From positions 5,061,001-5,125,000 of the forward strand of contig NZ_CP016353.1 of NCBI RefSeq assembly GCF_002240355.1: a DNA stretch of 64,000 nt. Reading direction: 5' to 3'. The translations under genes and the position numbers were made by a program. Source of the stretch: Prauserella marina. Lineage in GTDB: Bacteria > Actinomycetota > Actinomycetes > Mycobacteriales > Pseudonocardiaceae. The notes below the pieces were generated by a model. The model saw nothing but the letters and a program-made list of their open reading frames with translations, was not told the DNA's origin and did not search any database. Positions 7,371 to 15,423 of the stretch are shown piece after piece. How positions within the stretch are numbered: the first letter of the stretch is position 1; every line of letters begins with the position of its first letter.

Positions 7371-8647
7371 CGCAGCTCTCCCGTCCAGCGGCCGGTGATC
7401 GCCGCGTTCACACAGTCCTCAAGCGTGCCGAACCACGCCTCGATGCCGAGGATCGCGGGCAGATAGTGGGCTTGTTTCGCCGAATCGGTAGCGAAAACCG
7501 TGGTGCCCTCCGGCGCCGAACGCGACATCGCGGGGCACGAGTCGGCGAGCAGCTTGCCTCCCGCGCTTTCGATGATCTCGGTGTACCCGCTGCGATCGGC
7601 AATGGCCTTCAGCGCGCGCGGCACCATCATCCACAACTGGGTGCCGGAGTTGAGCTGGCGGCCTTCGAGCGCTTTCGCCGCGCGGCACACCTGGTCGATC
7701 GAAGCGTGCGGGCACCCGAGCAAAATGAAGTCGACATCGGACTTGTTCCCTTGTGAGTTCAGGGTTTCGTACATGCGCCTTCGTTCACGCGGGCCGTAGC
7801 CGACCGCTTCGGAAACGGGACGTGCGCCGAAGGCGTCTCCCGGCGTCGCGGCCTCGGGCGTGATGCCGGGAATGTGATACAGCTCGACCCCACCCGACGA
7901 GGCGGCTGCCGCGCCGAAGTGCTTGAGGTCGGCGAGTTCGGGAATGCCGATGTCCCCCGTGATCACCGGACGTTCCTCTTGCACAAGGTCACCCGCGAAG
8001 TACCCGAGCATGCCCCAGTCCAGAAAATCCCGCACGGGAACTTCGACGTCGATGAGGTGTGTTCCGTACCTGTTCTCCGGAAGATGATTGCCCCAGCAGG
8101 GAATCTTGCCGGTGAGGCTCGCCGCTCCGGTGGATGCCGTGCCCTCGCAGTTGGTTCGCGCGCCGAGCACGGAGTTCGCGTAGATCACGGCCGAGGATTC
8201 CATCCACGCCACGTGCTCGCCTCTGACCGGAAGGTTCCCGACCTGATACGGAGTGCACGTCGCCAGTATGTTGACGCCTTTCCTGCCGTAGAAGGATTCC
8301 GCGTCCTCCTGCAATTCGACGAACTGCCGGGGATAGGGCGCGACACCATCGGCGTCGGAGCCGAAACCCTGCTGCAACTGGCAGGTCGGGATGCGCATGT
8401 CCGGGATGTCGAGATCGGCGTCGCTGTCGAGGTTGATGACCGCGAACGCCTTGTCCCAGCCGCCTTCCGCGACGAGCTTGGCCTTCGCCGGAGACGGTTG
8501 GGTCATCGTGCCCGCGACGTTGCGGATGTCGCACAGACCTCCCGCGTCCAGTGCCTCTCCGTAGCGGACGAGCAGGTCCATCGCCGCCGCGACCGCGGGC
8601 CCCTCCGATCCGTCCAGCATCGCCTTCTCGTGGTCGGTCAGTCTCAT
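7367..8647 (-). CDS. Aconitase X catalytic subunit (DUF521)
   Basis: A 426-residue protein with the DUF521/aconitase X layout: MRLTDHEKAMLDG at the start, GSDADGVAPYPRQF, the ESSAVIYANSVLGARTNCEG cluster-binding block, the LGCPHASIDQ block, and a late DSCPAM Cys. Known members dehydrate cis-3-hydroxy-L-proline (bacteria) or phosphomevalonate (archaea). The neighbouring IlvD/Edd dehydratase argues for a hydroxy-acid or hydroxyproline-type catabolic pathway here, but the substrate is inference. The ATG at 8647 is preferred over a TTG 15 nt upstream because GGAGG sits 8 nt before it and overlaps the TTG. It is preceded on the same strand by a LysR gene (77-bp gap). Confidence 0.85.
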   Translation of the reverse strand: MRLTDHEKAMLDGSEGPAVAAAMDLLVRYGEALDAGGLCDIRNVAGTMTQPSPAKAKLVAEGGWDKAFAVINLDSDADLDIPDMRIPTCQLQQGFGSDADGVAPYPRQFVELQEDAESFYGRKGVNILATCTPYQVGNLPVRGEHVAWMESSAVIYANSVLGARTNCEGTASTGAASLTGKIPCWGNHLPENRYGTHLIDVEVPVRDFLDWGMLGYFAGDLVQEERPVITGDIGIPELADLKHFGAAAASSGGVELYHIPGITPEAATPGDAFGARPVSEAVGYGPRERRRMYETLNSQGNKSDVDFILLGCPHASIDQVCRAAKALEGRQLNSGTQLWMMVPRALKAIADRSGYTEIIESAGGKLLADSCPAMSRSAPEGTTVFATDSAKQAHYLPAILGIEAWFGTLEDCVNAAITGRWTGELR

Positions 8648-8724
8648 CGGTGAAACCTCCAAGGCCGTCAGCCCACGTTGGCAGATCCCGGCGGGAAACC
8701 GGAAATAAAGGTTCTGCCTGACAG

Positions 8725-9690
8725 CTATAGATCTGGTTTATGATCAGAAGACAGGCCGCGCGCGGCGGCGACCACCATCTCCCGCAGCCAGATGTGCGCG
8801 GGATCCTCCTGGTAGTTGCTGTGCCACCACAGTTTCTCGACGATCGGCTCCGGCTCGCCAGGACATTCGAGCACGCGAAGACCGAGCCGGTCGGCCACCT
8901 GCCCCGCGAGGCGTTCCTGGATGAGCGCGACCCTGTCGGTTCCGGAAACGAGGTAGGGCACGGCCTGATAGCTCTCGACCCTCACCGCGACGTGCGGGCG
9001 GATGCCGAACAGGGTGAGTTGCCTGCTCATCGGCGCGGCGGGAGGGTAGCCCTCGTTGTCGTGGAACGGCACGACCCACGGCATCGTGGCCAGATCCTCC
9101 AGCGTCGGGCGGTCGCCTGTCAGGGTCGTGTTGCCTCGGGCGACGACGCACACCCAGCGATCACGGAAGAGCTCCGCCGATCGCAGACCGGGTAGCCGGA
9201 ATCTGCTGACCGGCGGCGCCACCATGCCATCGATGAGGTGAATCGTGTCGGCGACATCGGTGGCCAGCGACTCCCTGACCAGCCTCAGGTGCAGGCGCAC
9301 CTTCGGTGCTCTTTCCTGGAAGGCACGGGCGAGCGTAGGGCCGAGAACGGCGATCGTGTAGTCGGCGAGCAGCAGAGTGAACTCGCGCTGGGAGGCGTCC
9401 GGGTCGAAGTCCGTTCCCGCCGCGAAGAGGCGTTCGGCGGCGGAGCACACGACCTCGACCTGTTCCGCGAGCTGCGTGGCCAGCGGTGACAGCGTGTAGC
9501 CGCCTTTGGCGCGGACCAGGAGCTCGTCGGCGAAGTGCCGCCGCAGCCGCGACAGTGCGGCGCTCGCGGCGGGCTGGGTGATCCCGACCCGCTCGGCCGC
9601 CCTGGTCACGTTCCGCTCACGCAGCAGTTCGCGCAGCATCACCAGCAGGTTCATGTCCAGGTTCGCGAGGTGCGCCGTGGGTGTCTTCAC
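8725..9690 (-). CDS. LysR-family transcriptional regulator
   Basis: A 321-residue LysR protein. The winged helix-turn-helix lies at about residues 12-70 (LLVMLRELLRERNVTRAAERVGITQPAASAALSRLR) and the periplasmic-binding-like effector domain runs from about 100 to 305 (FTLLLADYTIAVLGPTLA, VCVVARGN). The divergence of the first residues resembles the NodD/PcpR branch with a conserved DLN-like start (NLDMNLLVML). Unlike most LysR genes it is not divergent from its likely target but lies directly upstream on the same strand as the aconitase X/IlvD genes. I infer that it activates that operon; an operator may lie in the 8648-8724 gap or upstream of 9690. Confidence 0.85.
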   Translation of the reverse strand: MKTPTAHLANLDMNLLVMLRELLRERNVTRAAERVGITQPAASAALSRLRRHFADELLVRAKGGYTLSPLATQLAEQVEVVCSAAERLFAAGTDFDPDASQREFTLLLADYTIAVLGPTLARAFQERAPKVRLHLRLVRESLATDVADTIHLIDGMVAPPVSRFRLPGLRSAELFRDRWVCVVARGNTTLTGDRPTLEDLATMPWVVPFHDNEGYPPAAPMSRQLTLFGIRPHVAVRVESYQAVPYLVSGTDRVALIQERLAGQVADRLGLRVLECPGEPEPIVEKLWWHSNYQEDPAHIWLREMVVAAARGLSSDHKPDL

Positions 9691-9761
9691 CGCCCCATCT
9701 CAACCCGGGTACCTCGCGACGGCCAAGTGTCCCTGCCTCGACCAGCGGAATGGACCCGAAC

Positions 9762-9824
9762 GCGCATCTCGGCGATCCGAGTGCGGAACTCGCTGACCTG
9801 GGCGCGGATCTCGGGGCCTTGATG
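9762..9824 (+). repeat. Three 21-nt intergenic tandem repeats
   Basis: Three units with exact 21-nt spacing begin at 9762 (GCGCATCTCGGCGATC), 9783 (GCGGAACTCGCTGACC) and 9804 (GCGGATCTCGGGGCC). They share the core GCGGAxCTCG, and the same core recurs at 17833-18056 with the same period. The third unit runs into the 3' end of the STAS gene. Units are degenerate, so they look like an old intergenic repeat family rather than a recent duplication. Confidence 0.6.
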
Positions 9825-9825
9825 A

Positions 9826-10197
9826 TCAAGCGGTGACCAGTTGAGTGACCGCGGTGATGGCGTCGGGTACGCGAGAGTAGACGGGAAGCAGTTGGTCCAG
9901 TCCAGTTGCCCGCAGCGGGCGTAACACGGGGTGACGGCCCACGACGGCCCATTGCACGCGGTGTTGCCGCGCCTTGTCGGAAAGATCGACGAGCACAGCC
10001 AGCCCCGCGGCACCGAAGAACGTGGTCTCGGTCAGGTCGAGCACCAGCGAGCGAACCCCGCCGAACTGTGCGTCGACACACTCGTGCAATGTCGGTGCGG
10101 CCACGATGTCGACCTCGCCGGCCACCCGCGTGACGACCAGCCCAGCCGAGCGTGGCTCGATTCTGATGTCGATTTCGGTGCTCGTGAAACTTTCCAC
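9826..10197 (-). CDS. STAS-domain anti-sigma factor antagonist-like protein
   Basis: A 123-residue single-domain STAS protein: GLVVTRVAGEVDIVAAPTLHE, SLVLDLTETTFFGAAGLAVL and RATGLDQLLPVY match anti-anti-sigma proteins in order and length. The serine normally phosphorylated by an RsbW-type kinase (in DSSGL or GSAGL) is replaced, the motif here being FFGAAGL. The protein may therefore be locked in the active, anti-sigma-binding state. It is divergent from a small gene and a SigB/SigF-family sigma factor 700 bp away, suggesting a common stress module. No RsbW-like kinase is visible in the window. The GTG start follows a GGAAGGG/GGCGG purine stretch. Confidence 0.8.
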   Translation of the reverse strand: MESFTSTEIDIRIEPRSAGLVVTRVAGEVDIVAAPTLHECVDAQFGGVRSLVLDLTETTFFGAAGLAVLVDLSDKARQHRVQWAVVGRHPVLRPLRATGLDQLLPVYSRVPDAITAVTQLVTA

Positions 10198-10353
10198 TTC
10201 GTCGCCGCCCTTCCGGTTTCTCTTGGATTTTCCGGGGAGCCGGCTGGGACCACGAGGAACTGAGCGAACTCAGCACGAGTGACCGTACGCGTACGCCGCG
10301 TAGGCCCGCAAGGCCAACAACGGGTGACAATCCATGTTTGTCTATTGTGGACT

Positions 10354-10378
10354 GTTTTGTTTCGTCACTGTCCGGGTA
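10354..10378 (+). promoter_or_regulatory. SigB/SigF-type promoter before the small gene and sigma factor
   Basis: GTTT at 10354-10357 and GGGTA at 10374-10378, 16 nt apart, fit the GTTT-N14-16-GGGTA promoter pattern of actinobacterial SigB/SigF-family factors. It would give a start near 10388 and a short leader to the ATG at 10416. As the operon below encodes a sigma factor of that family, autoregulation is likely. The call rests on pattern match alone. Confidence 0.5.
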
Positions 10379-10415
10379 CTCCGGCGGCACGGCGTACTGG
10401 CAGAAGGAGTAACCC

Positions 10416-10901
10416 ATGTCGGCACCAGGCCCGCGCACTTCCCAGCGCGACCCGCATCGCGCGGGCGGGAAAGCGGTACGGAACAGCACGACACCGGCGC
10501 CGATGGCCGTCCATTCAGCCTCAAATACCTCATTCGCGATCACCCGCACCATTTCTTCCCCCGCCGGTGGTTTCGTCGCTCACCATTTCTTCACCGGGGA
10601 ACAGGACGGTCGCCGTCGTCGAGGCGACGTCCATACCGGCACATCCGCGCGAACGCGCGTGTCCCCCGCGGGCGCGGTCCGTGCCCCGAAGCCACCCACG
10701 GTCCGGTACCTCAGCCACGAAACACTCTCCGTGGCCAGAGCCAGCCATGAGTCATACGACGGTGAAGTAGCACCGACACGAACCGGTGAACCTCGCGTCG
10801 CCGAGATCACCGACGTGCCGGTTTCCCACCGTCGTGCCACTCCCCAGCCCCGGATCGGCCCAATGCGCTGCTCCGTAGCGGCGAACGGCGGCGGTGGCTG
10901 A
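10416..10901 (+). CDS. Hypothetical protein coupled to the sigma factor gene
   Basis: A 161-codon frame with an excellent AGAAGGAG Shine-Dalgarno 7 nt before its ATG, just downstream of a SigB-type promoter. The product is rich in Ser, Arg, Thr and Pro, has no recognisable domain, no membrane segment and no Bergerat ATP-binding motifs, so it is not an RsbW anti-sigma kinase. Third-position G/C is clearly lower than in its neighbours. The stop lies 8 nt inside the sigma factor gene, so translation would be coupled. It may be a genuine small regulatory or disordered protein, or a leader whose translation opens the weak sigma-factor start. No homologue is recognised. Confidence 0.45.
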   Translation: MSAPGPRTSQRDPHRAGGKAVRNSTTPAPMAVHSASNTSFAITRTISSPAGGFVAHHFFTGEQDGRRRRGDVHTGTSARTRVSPAGAVRAPKPPTVRYLSHETLSVARASHESYDGEVAPTRTGEPRVAEITDVPVSHRRATPQPRIGPMRCSVAANGGGG

Positions 10902-11664
10902 CCGCGAACGCGGGCGGGGCGGCTATGAGAACATCGCGCCGCTCTTCAAAGAGCTGTCCGCCTGCCCGCGAGACGGCAAGGAGTTCGCGCTGCTGCGCGA
11001 CGAGATCATCACGCGCTGCCTCCCGCTCGCCGAGCACATCGCGCGCCGGTTCACCGGCAGGGGCGAGCCGAAGGACGACCTGTTGCAGGTCGCACGGCTC
11101 GGCCTGCTCAACGCGATCGACCGGTTCGACCCACACCGCGGCACCGAGTTCGTCGCTTTCGCCGTACCGACCATCATGGGCGAGGTCCGCAGGCACTTCC
11201 GGGATTCGAGCTGGGCCGTGCGGGTCCCGCGCAGGCTCAAGGAGCTGCACCTCGCGCTCAGCCAGGCATCGGGGCAGCTCGCCCAGCAGCTCGGCAGGGC
11301 GCCCACCCCGAGTGAGCTGGCCGGTCAACTCGGCCTGACCGACGCCGAAGTGTGGGAGGGCCTGCTCGCGGGCAACGCCTATCACTCGGTGTCGATGGAC
11401 GCCGCCTACGACGACAGCGGCACCCTTCCGCTTGCCGAGACGGTGGGCAGCGAGGACGCGGAACTGGAGAACGTCGAATACCACCAGTCGTTGCGACCGC
11501 TGCTCGCCGCGCTGCCCGAGCGCGAACGCAGGGTGCTCATGCTGCGCTTCTACGGCAACCTGACGCAGACGCAGATCGCCGACCGCATCGGGGTCTCCCA
11601 GATGCACGTGTCGCGGCTGCTCGCGAAGACCCTGTCCTACCTGCGTGCCGAGTTGAGCGACTGA
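10894..11664 (+). CDS. SigB/SigF-family RNA polymerase sigma factor
   Basis: A 256-residue group 3 sigma factor. Region 2 contains DDLLQVARLGLLNAIDRFDP (residues 61-80) followed by FVAFAVPTIMGEVRRHFRD. Region 3 is KELHLALSQASGQLAQQLGRAPTPSELA, and region 4 carries the helix-turn-helix LTQTQIADRIGVSQMHVSRL. This architecture is that of the stress/sporulation SigB-SigF-SigG group, which reads GTTT-N-GGGTA promoters. The GTG start overlaps the preceding small gene by 8 nt; an in-frame TAG at 10876 rules out a longer form. The STAS gene on the other side hints at partner-switching control, but the kinase is missing nearby. Confidence 0.9.
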   Translation: MADRERGRGGYENIAPLFKELSACPRDGKEFALLRDEIITRCLPLAEHIARRFTGRGEPKDDLLQVARLGLLNAIDRFDPHRGTEFVAFAVPTIMGEVRRHFRDSSWAVRVPRRLKELHLALSQASGQLAQQLGRAPTPSELAGQLGLTDAEVWEGLLAGNAYHSVSMDAAYDDSGTLPLAETVGSEDAELENVEYHQSLRPLLAALPERERRVLMLRFYGNLTQTQIADRIGVSQMHVSRLLAKTLSYLRAELSD

Positions 11665-11766
11665 CCCGTTTGCCCCCACCGTCCCTCGGGTACGTATCCG
11701 CACGTGGTTCCGCTCCCACGACGGGACGCGAGCAGCGGTACCGACCTCCGACGAATAGGGGCCCGG

Positions 11767-12282
11767 GTGGAATCCGACATCACCTTGATCGTCGACGGCA
11801 CGAACCATCGGCTGACCGTCGACACCAGGACCAGCCTCCTCGACGCGGTCAGGGAACAACTCGGCGTGATCGCCCCCAAGAAGGGCTGTGACCACGGACA
11901 GTGCGGCGCGTGCACGGTGCTGGTCGAAGGCAGGCGGGTACCGAGCTGCCTCATGCTTGCCGTCGCCAACGATGGCGCGAACGTCACCACCAGCGCCGGG
12001 CTGGCCTCCGGGGGCGAGCTTCACCCGCTGCACACGGCGTTTCTCGAACACGACGCCTTCCAGTGCGGCTACTGCACGCCCGGCCAGATCTGCTCGGCCG
12101 CAGCGTTGCTCGACGAAGCCGCGGCGGGGACACCGAGCGTGGTCACCTCCGACGTGGCCGGCATCCCCGCCCTCGACGGCGCCGAGATCAGAGAGCGAAT
12201 GAGCGGCAATCTGTGCAGGTGCGGCGCCTACGTCAAGATCGTCGCCGCCATCGAGGACGTCGCGAGAGCACGAGGGTTGTGA
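11767..12282 (+). CDS. Aldehyde oxidase/xanthine dehydrogenase-family [2Fe-2S] subunit
   Basis: A 171-residue iron-sulfur subunit of a molybdenum hydroxylase. The plant-type ferredoxin cluster ligands are C41, C46, C49 and C61 (CDHGQCGACT ... SC). The second, helical-domain cluster uses C100, C103, C150 and C152 (CGYCTPGQ ... NLCRCGAY). It resembles PaoA/YagT but lacks the Tat signal of that protein, so this enzyme should be cytoplasmic. The GTG at 11767 is chosen because TAGGGG stands 5 nt upstream and the longer frame adds a non-conserved N-terminus. Its stop overlaps the next start as GTGA, forming an operon with the FAD and molybdopterin subunits. Confidence 0.9.
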   Translation: MESDITLIVDGTNHRLTVDTRTSLLDAVREQLGVIAPKKGCDHGQCGACTVLVEGRRVPSCLMLAVANDGANVTTSAGLASGGELHPLHTAFLEHDAFQCGYCTPGQICSAAALLDEAAAGTPSVVTSDVAGIPALDGAEIRERMSGNLCRCGAYVKIVAAIEDVARARGL

Positions 12283-13295
12283 GCCTTCCGATGATTCCCT
12301 TCGACTACCAGCGGGCCACCGACGCCGACACGGCAGTCGCCACGGTGGCACCCAACCCGAGGGCCACGTTCCTCGGCGGGGGTACCAACCTCGTCGACCA
12401 TCTCCGGCTCGGCATCGCCGAGCCCGAACTCGTCGTCGACGTCACCCGCCTGCCGTTCGACCGCGTCGAGCCGCTCGACGGCGGCGGGCTGCGGATCGGC
12501 GCCGGAGTGCGCAACAGCGACCTGGCCGCCGATCCCCGAGTCCGGGTGCGCTACCCGGTGCTCGCGCAGGCCCTGCTCTCGGGCGCGTCGTGGCAGTTGC
12601 GCAATCTCGCCACGACGGGCGGCAACCTGCTGCAACGCACGCGCTGCGGGTACTTCCAGGACGTCACGACACCGTGTGGCAAACGCGAACCGGGCCAGGA
12701 CTGCTCCGCCATCGGCGGCTACACCCGCAACCACGCGATACTCGGCGCCTCGCCGAGGTGCGTCGCCGTGCACCCCTCCGACATGGCCGTCGCGCTTGTG
12801 GCGCTCGACGCCCTCGTGCACGTACACACGAGGGAGGGCGACCACACGGTCCCGGCAGCCGAGCTGCACCGGCTCCCCGGTGAACACCCGGAATGGGACA
12901 CGGTGCTCGGCCACGGCGACCTCATCACCGCCGTCGACCTTCCCGCCCTGCCCTTCGCCGCGACCTCACGCTACCGCAAGGCCCGCGACCGTGCCTCCTA
13001 CGCTTTCGCGCTCGTATCCGTGGCCGCCGCGCTCGACGTCGCCGACGGGCTCGTCAAGGACGTACGCATCGTGCTGGGCGGCGTCGCGCACAAACCGTGG
13101 CGGGCCACGCTGGCCGAACAAGCACTCAGGGGAAGGCGGGCCGTCGCCGAGGAGTTCCGTGCCGCCGCGACGGCCGAACTCGCCGACGCGCAACCGTTGC
13201 CGGACAACGGATTCAAGGTCCCCATGGCGAGAAACATGATCGTGGCCGTGCTGAGCGAACTCGCGGGGGAGGGCCGCCGTGACGAACCCGCTTGA
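12279..13295 (+). CDS. PaoB-like FAD/[4Fe-4S] subunit of molybdenum aldehyde oxidase
   Basis: A 338-residue FAD-binding subunit of the CO dehydrogenase medium-chain type. The FAD loops are FLGGGTNLVDHLRLG (about 31-45) and ATTGGNLLQ (111-119). Between them and the middle domain lie C123, C133 and C142 (RTRCGYFQDVTTPCGKREPGQDC), the insertion that binds an extra [4Fe-4S] cluster in E. coli PaoB. This places the complex in the PaoABC branch rather than with classical xanthine dehydrogenase. The GTG at 12279 overlaps the previous stop (GTGA); an ATG four codons later (12291) is an alternative. The end overlaps the large subunit by 17 nt. Confidence 0.88.
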   Translation: MSLPMIPFDYQRATDADTAVATVAPNPRATFLGGGTNLVDHLRLGIAEPELVVDVTRLPFDRVEPLDGGGLRIGAGVRNSDLAADPRVRVRYPVLAQALLSGASWQLRNLATTGGNLLQRTRCGYFQDVTTPCGKREPGQDCSAIGGYTRNHAILGASPRCVAVHPSDMAVALVALDALVHVHTREGDHTVPAAELHRLPGEHPEWDTVLGHGDLITAVDLPALPFAATSRYRKARDRASYAFALVSVAAALDVADGLVKDVRIVLGGVAHKPWRATLAEQALRGRRAVAEEFRAAATAELADAQPLPDNGFKVPMARNMIVAVLSELAGEGRRDEPA

Positions 13296-15363
13296 GCCGC
13301 TGGTGATGGGCGGCGTAATCCCGCGCGTCGACGGCATCGCCAAGGTCACCGGCCGCGCCCCCTACGCCTACGAGCAGCTCGTCGAACGGCCCGTCTACCT
13401 GCATCCCGTGCAATCGATGATCGCGCTGGGCCGGGTCACCGGCTTCGACGCCGCCGAAGCCTCCGCGCTGAAGGGCGTCCTCGCCGTACTGTCCCCTTTC
13501 GAGGCCCCCGCTCTCACCTCGGGTACCGACCCCGAGCTGGAGATCCTCCAGTCACCCGACGTGGCCTTCCGTGGGCAACTGATCGGAGCCGTCGTCGCCG
13601 AGACGGCCGAGACCGCGCGGCAGGCCGCCGGGCTGATCTCCGTGGACTACGAGGTGCGGGAACACGACACCGCGTTCTCCGCTGACAGGGCCGACCTGTA
13701 CAAACCCGAGGTGGTGAACCCCTCGTTCGCCACGGACACATTGACCGGCGACCCCGACAAAGCCTTCGCATCGGCCGAACGTGCCGTCGACGCGGTGTAC
13801 ACGACGCCCATGTACCACAACAACCCGATGGAGCCGCACGCGACGATCGCCGTGTGGAGCGGGGAAACCCTCACGCTGTACGACTCGACCCAGGGCGTGC
13901 ATCCGCTGCGGGGGACCATCGCCGCGTTGTTCGGGCTTGCCGAGGACGCGGTAAGGGTCGTCGCCCCCTTCGTCGGAGGTGGCTTCGGTTCGAAGGGGAA
14001 ACCGCACGCGAACACCGTGCTCGCGGTACTGGCCGCGCTGCGCCTTCCCGGCCGCGCGGTGAAGTTCGCGCTCACCAGGCAACAGATGTTCTCGTTCGTC
14101 GGCTACCGCACGCCCACGATCCAGCACGTGCGGCTCGGCGCGGACGCGTCGGGGAGGCTCACCTCGATCAGCAACGACGTCGTCGAGCAGACGGCGAAGC
14201 TCAAGGAGTTCGCCGAGCAGACCGGCCTTCCGGCCAGGTCGATGTACGCCGCGGCGAACCGCCGCACCAGCCACCGGCTCGCCGCGCTCGACGTCGCCGT
14301 GCCCTCGTGGATGCGAGCTCCCGGAGAATGTCCCGGCATGTTCGCCCCCGAGGTCGCGATGGACGAACTCGCCGAGGCGTGCCGGATGGACCCTGTCGAA
14401 CTCCGCGTGCGCAACGAACCCGACGTCGACCCCGAATCCGGGCTGCCGTTCTCCAGCCGCAACCTGGTGGCGTGCCTGCGCGACGGCGCACACCGCTTCG
14501 GCTGGTACAGCAGGCAACCGTTGCCGAGGTCGGCTCTGCACGACGGCTGCTGGTGGGGAACTGGCGTCGCCTCCTCGGTGTATCCGGTCAACCAGTCGCC
14601 CGGATCGACGGCGACCGTGCGATTCCTCGGCAAGGGCAGGTACGAGGTCCGGATCGGCGCCGTCGACATCGGCACCGGAGCCTGGACCGTGCTCGGGCAG
14701 ATCGCGGCCGACGCGCTCGGAGTCGGCTACGGCGACGTCTCGGTCGACATCGGCGACACCAACCTGCCGTGGGCCTCCGTCGCGGGCGGCTCCTCCGGCA
14801 CCACCAACTGGGGTTCGGCGATCGTCGCCGCCGCGAGGGCTTTCCGGGACAAGTACGGAACGGACCCGGACCGGGGCAGCGAGGTGACGGCCGCACAGCA
14901 GGACAATCCGAACACCGGCCGCTACGCCATGTACGCCTACGGCGCGCAGTTCGCCGAGGTCGCCGTCGACGCGGACACCGGAGAGGTCAGGGTGACCAGG
15001 CTTCTCGGCGTCTTCGCGGCTGGCCGCATCCTGAATCCGAGGACCGCGCGATCGCAGTTGATCGGTGGCATGACGATGGGGCTCTCGATGGCCCTGCACG
15101 AACACAGCGTGCCCGACGACCGGTTCGGTTTCGTCGTCAACCACGATTTCGCCGACTACCACATCGCGTCCTGCGCCGACGTCGCATCGGTCGAGGCACA
15201 GTGGATCGACGAAGATGATCCTTACGTCAATCCCATGGGCAGCAAGGGAATCGGGGAAATCGGCATCGTGGGAACCGCGGCAGCCATCGCCAACGCCGTG
15301 TATCACGCGACCGGCGTCAGGGTGCGCGATCTGCCCATCACCGCCGACAGGTTCCTCGGATGA
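13279..15363 (+). CDS. Molybdopterin-binding large subunit of aldehyde oxidase (PaoC-like)
   Basis: A 694-residue catalytic subunit. Visible landmarks are FVGGGFGSKG at 231-240 (molybdopterin contact), MRAPGECPG near 345 (active-site Arg/Pro loop), GSSGTTNWG, and the catalytic Glu at about 660 in GSKGIGEIGIVG. Length and motifs match YagR/PaoC-type aldehyde oxidoreductases, which oxidise aromatic and aliphatic aldehydes to acids with molybdopterin cytosine dinucleotide. No XdhC/PaoD maturation protein is seen nearby, so insertion of the cofactor must rely on a gene elsewhere. An IclR gene is convergent downstream. The substrate is not known; aromatic aldehyde detoxification is the likeliest role by family. 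Confidence 0.9.
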   Translation: MTNPLEPLVMGGVIPRVDGIAKVTGRAPYAYEQLVERPVYLHPVQSMIALGRVTGFDAAEASALKGVLAVLSPFEAPALTSGTDPELEILQSPDVAFRGQLIGAVVAETAETARQAAGLISVDYEVREHDTAFSADRADLYKPEVVNPSFATDTLTGDPDKAFASAERAVDAVYTTPMYHNNPMEPHATIAVWSGETLTLYDSTQGVHPLRGTIAALFGLAEDAVRVVAPFVGGGFGSKGKPHANTVLAVLAALRLPGRAVKFALTRQQMFSFVGYRTPTIQHVRLGADASGRLTSISNDVVEQTAKLKEFAEQTGLPARSMYAAANRRTSHRLAALDVAVPSWMRAPGECPGMFAPEVAMDELAEACRMDPVELRVRNEPDVDPESGLPFSSRNLVACLRDGAHRFGWYSRQPLPRSALHDGCWWGTGVASSVYPVNQSPGSTATVRFLGKGRYEVRIGAVDIGTGAWTVLGQIAADALGVGYGDVSVDIGDTNLPWASVAGGSSGTTNWGSAIVAAARAFRDKYGTDPDRGSEVTAAQQDNPNTGRYAMYAYGAQFAEVAVDADTGEVRVTRLLGVFAAGRILNPRTARSQLIGGMTMGLSMALHEHSVPDDRFGFVVNHDFADYHIASCADVASVEAQWIDEDDPYVNPMGSKGIGEIGIVGTAAAIANAVYHATGVRVRDLPITADRFLG

Positions 15364-15423
15364 ACCCGCGTACCCGCGGTGCCTGAACGGATGCGGCAGC
15401 CAATCGGCAAGCCGAGGCGCCGC

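Noticed and set aside
8648-8662. TTG start five codons upstream for the aconitase X large subunit
   Set aside because: The TTG overlaps the GGAGG that serves the ATG at 8647, and the added residues are not conserved.
13552-15306. 584-codon open frame on the minus strand
   Set aside because: It is the complement of the molybdopterin large subunit; no domain or ribosome site is visible.
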